From contig DATLAJ010000058.1 in assembly GCA_035527515.1 (NCBI GenBank), positions 1 to 33,491 of the forward strand: DNA of 33,491 nucleotides, read 5' to 3'. Both the position numbers and the translations under genes were made by a program. This document shows, piece after piece, positions 7,633 through 15,200 of this stretch (within the stretch, counting starts at the first letter, position 1; each line of letters opens with the position of its first letter). The DNA is from a bacterium (GTDB lineage Bacteria; B130-G9). The notes under the pieces were generated by a model, which saw only the letters and a list, made by a program, of their open reading frames with translations, was not told where the DNA came from and did not search any database.

Positions 7633-8082
7633 TCATGGCAATTGTCTCAAATCATCTAGGTCCTTCAACCTCCCACTTGCCTGCTTGTTCTTCTTTAGCA
7701 TCGGGAGAGAGATGATATTGACGGGAATACCATCGACTTCAGCGATGACGCGCTGCGCGTAGCATTCCTCAAAATCAACACCGGAAATCCCGGTCTGCAA
7801 TTCTACCCTGATTGGCGGGACCCCCATCCTTATTACCTTATCCCGCTCCAGGAATAGGGACTCAGTTGCTTCGCGGGCGGATATCCCGAATTGCCTGACT
7901 GCGCGGGAAATCCGCGAGGCATTCTCTCTGTCAACGGGGATCCAGATGTCCATATCCCCTGTGGCGCGGGGATGGCCATGGAATCCAACCGCGTGTCCGC
8001 CGATTAAGAGATATCTAACTTCGTTTGAGTTCAGCAACCTCAAGAACTCTTTGAAGTCGGGATGTAGCTGTATCATAGCCAT
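7633..8082 (-). CDS. Nucleotidyltransferase-fold protein (MNT/AbiEii-like)
   Basis: 149 residues. The core YLLIGGHAVGFHGHPRATGDMDIWI (about residues 24-48) is the minimal nucleotidyltransferase signature: a GG loop followed by D-x-D metal ligands (DMD). A later acidic residue is likely in VELQTGISGVDF. The C-terminus LPMLKKNKQASGRLKDLDDLRQL is the usual end of this family. Such proteins are often encoded beside a small partner and several act in toxin-antitoxin or abortive-infection modules, but members of this branch are mostly uncharacterised. Its start overlaps the end of the 71-residue gene upstream by 68 nt, so the two form one transcript. Function here is inferred, not shown. Confidence 0.8.
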   Translation of the reverse strand: MAMIQLHPDFKEFLRLLNSNEVRYLLIGGHAVGFHGHPRATGDMDIWIPVDRENASRISRAVRQFGISAREATESLFLERDKVIRMGVPPIRVELQTGISGVDFEECYAQRVIAEVDGIPVNIISLPMLKKNKQASGRLKDLDDLRQLP

Positions 8083-8230
8083 ACACCAACCACCTATTCA
8101 CCTCAACAGCAGAGAGGCGCTCCTCCGGAGTCCTGCTCAGCCAATACTCCAAATCATCATCCGCTTCAGACAAAGGGACTACAGAAAACGCGGACCTGTC
8201 TAACCTCGGAAGCGTCTCTTCAGCCATCAT
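8015..8230 (-). CDS. Small partner protein of the nucleotidyltransferase
   Basis: 71 residues. Tandem ATGs lie at 8230 and 8227, and GGAG sits 7 nt before the second, which is the likelier start. The C-terminal half (LEYWLSRTPEERLSAVEVNRWLVYGYD, then SRLQRVLEVAE) matches a short helical family seen again and again directly upstream of this kind of nucleotidyltransferase gene. The long overlap with the next gene suggests coupled translation. It may be an antitoxin-like or RNA-binding partner, but I know of no assigned activity. Confidence 0.7.
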   Translation of the reverse strand: MMAEETLPRLDRSAFSVVPLSEADDDLEYWLSRTPEERLSAVEVNRWLVYGYDTATSRLQRVLEVAELKRS

Positions 8231-8534
8231 TTATCTCCATAGTAACCTGCCCCAGCCTCATCGTCTGCCTCAGCTCAGGGACCCCGGTGGCATCCACGAA
8301 GTTATAGCTTTCTTCGTGTGTCTTCGTGAACTTCGCGGACCGTTTAGCCCTAGAAGGATTACAAGCCTATCCACCTGTGCACTCCTTCTAATCGCACATT
8401 CCAACTTGTCAAATCTCAAACCACATCTGAATCTATCATATCTTTAGGAACAGAAACTGCAACATATCATCTGCTTAAGTAGAGGCTTCAACTTGTATTC
8501 GCCACGCTCCGCTCTATCATGAAGAACATATTGG
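8231..8534. other. Divergent intergenic region between the nucleotidyltransferase and ABC genes
   Basis: No gene is seen. Around 8310-8340 the phrase CTTCGTGTGTCTTCGTG is internally repetitive. A possible minus-strand -35 (TTGACA, complement of 8407-8412) lacks a good -10. A weak plus-strand promoter is listed separately at 8493-8520. Confidence 0.4.
8493..8520 (+). promoter_or_regulatory. Weak candidate sigma-70 promoter for the ABC ATPase gene
   Basis: TTGTAT, a 16-nt spacer and TATCAT. The -10 fits well and the -35 poorly. It would put the transcript start near 8527 and favour the ATG at 8577 over the GTG at 8535. Confidence 0.25.
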
Positions 8535-8576
8535 GTGACCTTGCAGAACACACAGAAAGACATCAACAGAGCTGAG

Positions 8577-9554
8577 ATGCAGGCAATTCTTGAGATTACG
8601 GGGCTTCAGACCGAGATACCCACACGCGGTCGTGTGGTGCGACCCGCACGGGGTCTTGATCTTGTCCTGCCTCCTAGGGGGTCCCTGGGTATCGCCGGGG
8701 AGTCCGGCTGCGGCAAGACGATGCTTTTGCTTGCGATAATGAGGCTGCTTCCGCCCGGGGCAAAGATAACTGCCGGCTCCATCATGTTCGAGGGGCAAGA
8801 CCTCGTCAAACTCCCCGAGGCCAGAATGCGGACCATCCGGGGGCGCCGCATTGCGATGGTATTTCAGGAGCCGATGACTGCCCTGAATCCTGTCTTCACA
8901 GTCGGTTCGCAGCTCATCGAGAGTATCAGGATCAACGGGCGCATCGGCCGCAAAGACGCGAGAGAACGTGCCGTCCAGCTTCTGCAAGATGTGAGGATTC
9001 CTGACCCCACACGGAGGCTCGGTCAATACCCACACGAGCTCTCAGGCGGCATGCGGCAGCGCGTGGTGCTGGCTATCGCGCTCGCGGCGAGGCCGGCCCT
9101 AGTCCTCGCTGATGAGCCAACCTCGTCCCTCGATGTTACTATCCAGGCGCGGGTCATTACATTGCTGGCTGAGCTTAAGAACGAGTTCTCCCTGAGCCTG
9201 GTCTTCGTGTCCCACGACCTTGCACTTCTGTCGCAGTTATGCGATAGGATTGCAGTTATGTATCTTGGGCGGGTCGTCGAGGTCGGCCCGACCCAGGAGG
9301 TCGTCGGAGCCCCCCTTCACCCCTACACGAAGGCCCTGCTTGACTGCATCCCCCCGCTTCCGAAAGGACTGCCCAGTCGAGATGCACCAGCCGTGTTCCA
9401 CGAGATTCCGGGCGAGCTTCCCGACGCCGCGAAGACGCTCGCCGGCTGTCAGTTCCAACCACGGTGCCCCCAAGCATCACCTGATTGCGGGCTGGCTTCG
9501 CCCGAGATGCACGCTGTGCGGCCGATGCACAGCGTCGCCTGCTTCAAGGTTTGA
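8577..9554 (+). CDS. ABC transporter ATP-binding protein, OppD/DppD type
   Basis: 325 residues from the ATG at 8577. A GTG at 8535 would add 14 residues but has no ribosome binding site. All ATPase motifs are intact: Walker A GESGCGKT, Q-loop FQEPM, signature LSGGMRQR, Walker B LVLADEPTS, H-loop VFVSHD. The C-terminal oligopeptide-transporter extension is present (HPYTKALLDCIPP) with four cysteines in CQFQPRCPQASPDC and VACF, the spacing seen in DppD/OppD proteins for which an Fe-S cluster has been described. It should energise uptake of peptides or similar solutes together with OppB/C permeases, an OppF-type ATPase and a binding protein. None of those is nearby, because the next gene is convergent 14 bp away. 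It is therefore an orphan or works with distant partners. Confidence 0.9.
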   Translation: MQAILEITGLQTEIPTRGRVVRPARGLDLVLPPRGSLGIAGESGCGKTMLLLAIMRLLPPGAKITAGSIMFEGQDLVKLPEARMRTIRGRRIAMVFQEPMTALNPVFTVGSQLIESIRINGRIGRKDARERAVQLLQDVRIPDPTRRLGQYPHELSGGMRQRVVLAIALAARPALVLADEPTSSLDVTIQARVITLLAELKNEFSLSLVFVSHDLALLSQLCDRIAVMYLGRVVEVGPTQEVVGAPLHPYTKALLDCIPPLPKGLPSRDAPAVFHEIPGELPDAAKTLAGCQFQPRCPQASPDCGLASPEMHAVRPMHSVACFKV

Positions 9555-9568
9555 TAGGTTACACTCGG

Positions 9569-10588
9569 CTACCTCGGCTCTTTAGCGGCCTCCATGAAGT
9601 TGTTGATGCTTCTGACCGAACTGGGGATAGGCACCTCGCAGCCCGACGCCAGAATGAAGCCATTCGCATCTCCGGCTACATCCTTGCACCTTTTGACCTC
9701 GCGCCGCATCGCCTCCCTGTCCTCGTTCAGAAAGGTGGTTGTCCGCACATTGCCGATCACAACCGCTCGTCCGTCTGCAATCGATAACATCTTCTCGAGT
9801 GATGAGGGTGCGTCGAAGCTGATGGCGGCCGCGCCCGTATCAACCAGCATCTCCATGATGGGGTCAATGAACCCACATACATGAATCGTAAGGACCTTCC
9901 GTTGGCTCTTGAAATAGCTCACTACCTCGGTGTGGCTCGGGGCCACAAAATCCCTGTAAATGCTGGGCGAGATGAGGCTGCACGATGCGGGCGCCTCGGA
10001 CAGGCTTATTCCCACGCCGGTCTTGGCAACCTCATGCCCGAAGACCTTGCAGACCTCGGTCGTAAACTCCATGAGGGCCTTGACGAAATCCGGGTCGTCG
10101 AACGTGTCCAGGAGCAGCTTCTCCGCCCCGCGAAGCTCGCACGCAAGCGACCAGGGGCCGTTGATGACGCCCCCAACGACCGCGCTGGTTCCGGCCTCCG
10201 ACGCAAGCGTGCACGCCTCCAGATAGTAAGGCATGCGCCCATCGGCCAGCGGGTTGGGCACGTCCAAATGAGCCAACTTGGCCTTCTCATCAACAAGGTA
10301 GCCACGCTGCTGACACATCCGATCGTCGAAGAAATCCACCCTCTGCCCCATGGCCTCAGGCTCCATCACCAGGTCCGCCATCATAACGGCTATGTCAGGC
10401 TCGAACCGCTCGATGGCAGCCAGCTGTGCCCCGGCGAACTTCGCCGCGTCCGTCAAGAACTCCTTGATAGTTATCCCGTAGAACTTCGCATTAACCGTCC
10501 CAAGGACCGGATATGCGCAGAATCTGTCCAGTCGCTCCCGCTTGAAGGCCGCACGGACATAATCTCGTCCCGTGAGTTTCTCTGTCAT
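9569..10588 (-). CDS. Uroporphyrinogen decarboxylase-fold protein, MtaA/CmuA-like methyltransferase
   Basis: 339 residues from the ATG at 10588 (GGAG 11 nt upstream); a longer frame begins at 10648 but its first 20 residues look non-coding. The protein starts TEKLTGRDYVRAAFKRE and spans the whole URO-D fold. Key residues favour the corrinoid methyltransferase branch over true HemE: HVCGFIDP supplies the H-x-C pair and ASGCEVP the later Cys of the zinc site used by MtaA/MtbA/CmuA to activate a thiol. The early arginines of HemE are not evident. The likely reaction is methyl transfer between a corrinoid and a thiol or other acceptor. The substrate is unknown, and no corrinoid protein or substrate methyltransferase lies beside it. 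It is separated by repeats from the upstream same-strand signalling operon. Confidence 0.82.
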   Translation of the reverse strand: MTEKLTGRDYVRAAFKRERLDRFCAYPVLGTVNAKFYGITIKEFLTDAAKFAGAQLAAIERFEPDIAVMMADLVMEPEAMGQRVDFFDDRMCQQRGYLVDEKAKLAHLDVPNPLADGRMPYYLEACTLASEAGTSAVVGGVINGPWSLACELRGAEKLLLDTFDDPDFVKALMEFTTEVCKVFGHEVAKTGVGISLSEAPASCSLISPSIYRDFVAPSHTEVVSYFKSQRKVLTIHVCGFIDPIMEMLVDTGAAAISFDAPSSLEKMLSIADGRAVVIGNVRTTTFLNEDREAMRREVKRCKDVAGDANGFILASGCEVPIPSSVRSINNFMEAAKEPR

Positions 10589-10680
10589 AGCTACTCGCTC
10601 TCCATGTTGAAATGAACCCTCATGACCTTGATGGTCGGGGCGCCGCACAAAAAACCATCACGAATGCAATCCGGCTAGCC

Positions 10681-10793
10681 CTGTCAACGGATAAGCAGTC
10701 CGGCAAGCTAAAAATGCTTCACAGAGGCACAGTCCAATCTCGCGAAGCGCCTGTCAACAGATAAGCAGTCCGGCAGGCTAAAAAATGTCTCAC
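10681..10793. repeat. Pair of ~43-bp direct repeats, 70 bp apart
   Basis: Copies at 10681-10722 and 10751-10793 share CTGTCAAC, GATAAGCAGTCCGGCA and GCTAAAAA with only a few differences. The second copy reaches the stop codon of the propeller gene (10790-10792). They lie between two same-strand genes, so they could be a regulatory site pair or a duplicated gene end. No hairpin with a T-tract is seen. Confidence 0.7.
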
Positions 10794-12244
10794 AAGAATG
10801 TCGTGAAGAGCTCGTCCACGCCGCCGGTTGACTTGGCCTGCTCCAGCGCCTCGCGCGATTCCTTCAAGTGCCCCATCGCCGCCTCAGGGCAATCGTCCAT
10901 GCTAACCGCCTCAAAAAAGCGCTTAACCGCGGGAACGAGCTCGCCGCGATGCAGGTGAATAAGACCCAGCAGATCGAATAGCCTCGCGTCGCTGCTACGA
11001 ACGGCAGCGACCGCCATCCTCCCGTAGAACCCCTGCCTTGCCCCCTCATCAAGGTTGCCAACATGCTGCAGAAGCAGCGGCAACGCTCGCATGTAGAATG
11101 CGGCCAAACACCGGAACAGCCGCTCGGGCGTCTCGTCCAAAACCATCGCCCCAATAACGCGTGCCAGCGTTTCCTCGGGCAGCTTGCCGATCAGCTTGTA
11201 GCTGCTCTCTTGCACAGCCCCATCCTTGATCGCACCGACCAGGGCTGTCAGGCTCTCGGCTGAGGAGCGCGCAAGAACTTGCAGAGAGAGCGATGTGTAG
11301 TCTCGCTCGTTGATGAGGCGCAAAGCCCGCTGGACAAGTTGCTCGGGGTTCATGAAGTAGTTGCGGCACATAAGCAGCTCATCATTCCCACAACAGACAG
11401 CGATCGAGGCCGCATCGTCAGAGAGCCAGATGTGGATTGGCCGCCTGGGCACCGTGAAATGCCAGACGAGCTTCCCATCTTTGTCAAACATAAAGAGCAT
11501 CGGCTTTAATCTCGACGCTGCGATGACCCAGTCGCCTGCCCCGTCGCAGCCGATCTTGCCGATCTCGTCGCCCGCATCGGCAGAATAGACGCGGCTTCCG
11601 TCCATACCCAGCCCCACAACATGCCCATCGAACGTCGCAAAGAACACGCGCGACAGGTCCGGCAGCACCGCAAGCCCCTTGACGCTGGATGCTGTCCTGT
11701 GGTCAAACACCAACGTCTGCTCCGAGTCGAGGCAAACGATGCGCCTCGCAAAGCCAAGAACTACCTTTGAGCCGTCGCGGGCCCCAACGAAGAACTGATA
11801 CGCATCCTCGAACTTCTCCTTCCATAGGACCGCGCCCGGCTGCCTTTTGAGTAACGATTTTTTGGTCGCATCGTAGAATGAGACCGACGAGGTGTGCTTC
11901 GTGGCGTCCGAAACGCCCAAGAAAGCAAACCGCCCGTCAGGCGACAGAACGGCGTTATCGACGCGCTCCTTGACGCGCCTCAGCTGATTCCCTGACCTGT
12001 CAAAGATGACAAGTCCATGGTCCGTCGAGGCGTAAACGTGCTGCCCCTCGGGCGACACCCCGACTGAGGTCGCCCTCCCCTCCAAAGTGTGCTCCCAGAG
12101 CACCTCGCCGCCAGCATCAAGAAGCATCACAACCCCGTTTGCAAAGACCACCGCCACACAGGAGCCATCAACAAAGGGGCTCATCTCACTGGGCAGCCTC
12201 GGGAACTTCTTGCTGAATACGATATCAAGCGCTGAAGGACTCAT
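10790..12244 (-). CDS. Beta-propeller protein with helical C-terminus, partner of the giant kinase
   Basis: 484 residues. It starts 3 nt after the stop of the kinase gene (TAAGCTATG) with AGGGAG overlapping that stop, so the two are translated from one mRNA. Residues ~20-310 contain WD40/PQQ-like blades: VAVVFANGVVMLLDAGGEVLW, YASTDHGLVIFDRSGNQL, LSPDGRFAFLGVSD and FMFDKDGKLVWHF. The last ~170 residues are all helical (VQRALRLINERDYTSLSLQ..., LLGLIHLHRGELVPAVKRFFEA), resembling a TPR-like solenoid. There is no signal peptide, so it is cytoplasmic. The propeller-solenoid layout suits a scaffold or sensor bound by, or phosphorylated by, the kinase; this role is inferred from the operon. Confidence 0.75.
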   Translation of the reverse strand: MSPSALDIVFSKKFPRLPSEMSPFVDGSCVAVVFANGVVMLLDAGGEVLWEHTLEGRATSVGVSPEGQHVYASTDHGLVIFDRSGNQLRRVKERVDNAVLSPDGRFAFLGVSDATKHTSSVSFYDATKKSLLKRQPGAVLWKEKFEDAYQFFVGARDGSKVVLGFARRIVCLDSEQTLVFDHRTASSVKGLAVLPDLSRVFFATFDGHVVGLGMDGSRVYSADAGDEIGKIGCDGAGDWVIAASRLKPMLFMFDKDGKLVWHFTVPRRPIHIWLSDDAASIAVCCGNDELLMCRNYFMNPEQLVQRALRLINERDYTSLSLQVLARSSAESLTALVGAIKDGAVQESSYKLIGKLPEETLARVIGAMVLDETPERLFRCLAAFYMRALPLLLQHVGNLDEGARQGFYGRMAVAAVRSSDARLFDLLGLIHLHRGELVPAVKRFFEAVSMDDCPEAAMGHLKESREALEQAKSTGGVDELFTTFL

Positions 12245-12247
12245 AGC

Positions 12248-15200
12248 TTAACTCCCTGGCACTTCTATATTAAAAGCTTTAAGTTTATTTCTCAAAGTAT
12301 TCCTCGACATACATAGCTCCTTGGCCGCTTTCCGAATGCTCCAACCCTCTGTGCCAAGCGCTCGCCTCAGCACCTCCTCCTCAACGATGGCCAACATCTC
12401 CTTCAGCGTTACTCCATCCTGAGAAAGCGCGGCAATCAAGTCCGCTATCCTCTCGCTCCGGGGCACGGACAGGCCCGGCTCCGCCGGCAGAAAGTCAAAA
12501 TTGGAGCTCCTGATGATCTTGCCCGAGCTCTCCGTCAAGGCCCGCTTGATCGCGCTTTCCAGCTCCCTCACGTTTCCCGGCCAATCATACTCCATCAGGA
12601 GCGCAATCGCGTCCTTCTCAATGCTGGTGACCTTCGACGAGAGCTCCTGGCTATACTTCTTGATGAAATGATGGGCCAGATGAGGGATGTCTCCCTTACG
12701 CTCCCGCAGAGGCGGAAGTTTGATCGGAACATCGTTGATCCTGTAGTAGAGGTCCTTGCGGAACATCTGGCGCCTAACGAGCTTCAAGAGGTCTCGGTTC
12801 GTCGCGGTGAGTATCCTGACGTTCACGTGGATAGTCTGTGTCCCACCAACTCGCTGAAACTCCTTGTTCTCGATCGCCGTGAGCAGCTTCCCCTGAAGCT
12901 CTGAGGGCAAGTCCCCGATCTCGTCGAGAAAGAGCGATCCCTTGTCCGCGACCTCGAACTTGCCGATCTTACGCGCACCTGCGCCCGTGAACGCCCCCTT
13001 CTCGTGTCCAAACAGCTCATTCTCCATCAAGCTCTCCGGAATCGCGGCGCAGTTGATCTTGACGAATGGGCCGTCCTTCCGAACCCCGTTGTAGTGGATG
13101 GCGCGGGCGACGAGCTCTTTGCCCGTCCCGCTCTCACCCTCGATCAGAACCGCGACCTGCGTGTCAGCGACCTGCCTTATCTTCCTGAATACATCCTGCA
13201 TCACGCCGCTCTCGCCGACGATGTTCTCGAACGTCAACTGAGGCGCGATGGCCTCCCTCAGGTCAATGTTCTCCGCCTGTAGCGACTCCTTCTTGCGCTG
13301 CAACTTCTCGAGCAACATCGCTTTCTCAATGGCCATCGAAGCCTGCGTAGCGAAGGCCGAAAGTAGATATAAGTCCTGCTCGGTGAAGACGGTCGCAGAG
13401 AGGCTACTGTCAACATAAACCGTCCCGGCCACCTCCCCATTTATGACGATCGGCACACAGACTATCGACCTGATGTCATAGAGCGACACGCTCTTGCTCT
13501 CGTGGAATCTGGGGTCGCTCTGTGCATCGGTGGTCACCAGTGGCTGCCCGAGATCAACGACCCGCTGGATGACGCTCTTGCTTATACGAGTAACGTCCTC
13601 GATAGTCTGCTCGTCAACCTTGCGCGCGACCCGCGTCTCCAAAACACCGGTCTTGGCGTCCTTCAGCATGATCAGCCCACGCTCCGCACCGAGAATGCCT
13701 ATCACCGCGTCCATGACCCGATTCAAAAGCTCGTCAAGATCGAGCAGCGACTCGAACAGACGGGTTACTCTGTAAAGCGCTTTAAGCGCCGGCGAGCCCC
13801 GCTTGACCTCGCCAGTGTCTCCCCATCTGAGCGATTCGATTCTGTCATCGAGCTGGGCAGCCTTCTCCTTCATCTCCAGCCCTAAGAACTGCTCGCGGGA
13901 AAGCTCAAGGCTTAGAAGCGCGTCCGACCGCAGACCCGCCTCAAGCTGAAGCTTCGATAGATACTCCGCCATCTCCCCTATCTTGAGAAAAGCCTCCATC
14001 TGCTTGAACATGGCTACCGCCTCACTCGCGAGCTCGATCGCCTTAGGATAATCACCTTCGGCCGCTTTGACGCGCGAGAGAACTCCGAGGCATAAAGCCT
14101 CCTCCCGGACCGCGGACGCATCCCGCGCGAGCGACAGAGCTTTGGAACCGTCCCGCCCAGCCGAATCACGCTCCCCTAGCCCGAGCGCCGCCTCAGCCCG
14201 GATGCGGTGCGCAATCGAAGCGTCCCGGTTGTCGAGATGTTCGCCCCGGGCAAGCACCGCCGACGCAGTCTGGCTCGCCCTTCCATAATCCTCCTCCGCA
14301 TTGCAGACACTTGCCTCGGCCAGCTGAGCCCTAAGCCGAACACCCGCGCTGTCGAGCGACTTGAGCACAACATCCAGTTTCTTTACCGCTGCGCGCGCAT
14401 CTTTGGTCCTGCGCTCGGCCAGAAGAACCTCCATCTTGAAAACCAGGCCGAGCGACTCAACCTCTGTGAAGCCGTTTTGCTCGCTCATCTCAAGGCTCTC
14501 GTCGATCTTCTCCAAGGCCTGCCCAGTCCAGCCCTGCTCGAACAGCGCAATCCCGAGATGCTGAAGCTGCCGCGCGACCGAGTACTTGTTCCCAAGCCTT
14601 CTTGCTATCAAGAGTGCTTTACTACAGTGCTGCGCCGCCTCTTTGGGACGACCACGCAGCGCAAGAATCGAGGACAGGTTGTTGTGAGCCACCAACAGGC
14701 CCTCCTTGAAGCCCTCCTTTGCGAAGTGGTCCAACGCCTCCTTGTAGGACTTCTCCGCGTCCGCATACTCGCCCAGATGTTGGCTAATCGTTCCGTGCGT
14801 TACGAGATTCCGGGCGTGCTCGGACGCATCCTGAAGGAGTCTGCTGGCGCCAATAGCCTTCTCGATATGCTTCAGGGCCTCCTTGTAACGACCTGCGCTG
14901 TCATCGATTATCGAGAGGTTCCGGAACAACCTCGGTAAGTAGTGAGAGTCCGCCATAACCGGCCCAACTGCATCCTCGGCGCTCTCTGAGGCAAGCGCCC
15001 TGAGCGCCCTCTTGGGCACGAGCTCAAGCGCATGCACGAACTCCTCCTTGGCCTTTTCGTAATGGCATTGCCCAAAATATGTCTGCCCCAGAAAAGTGTA
15101 AAGACGCGCAAGATGTGCCCTGACCTGCGAAAGCCGCCTACCACGAGCCTTGCGCCGTTCAGCCTTGAGCCTATCAATGAGCGATTGATAGAGGTCTCGG

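Noticed and set aside
7311-7715. 134-codon plus-strand frame
   Set aside because: No ribosome binding site, no domain, and its 3' part is antisense to the nucleotidyltransferase.
8535-8576. GTG at 8535 as start of the ABC ATPase
   Set aside because: No ribosome binding site and the extra 14 residues are atypical; the ATG at 8577 gives the usual family N-terminus.
9881-10615. 244-codon plus-strand frame
   Set aside because: Antisense to the URO-D-like gene with its HxC/C site; no domain of its own.
14207-14938. 243-codon plus-strand frame
   Set aside because: Lies opposite the TPR part of the giant kinase; repetitive Leu/Arg pattern is a shadow of TPR codons.
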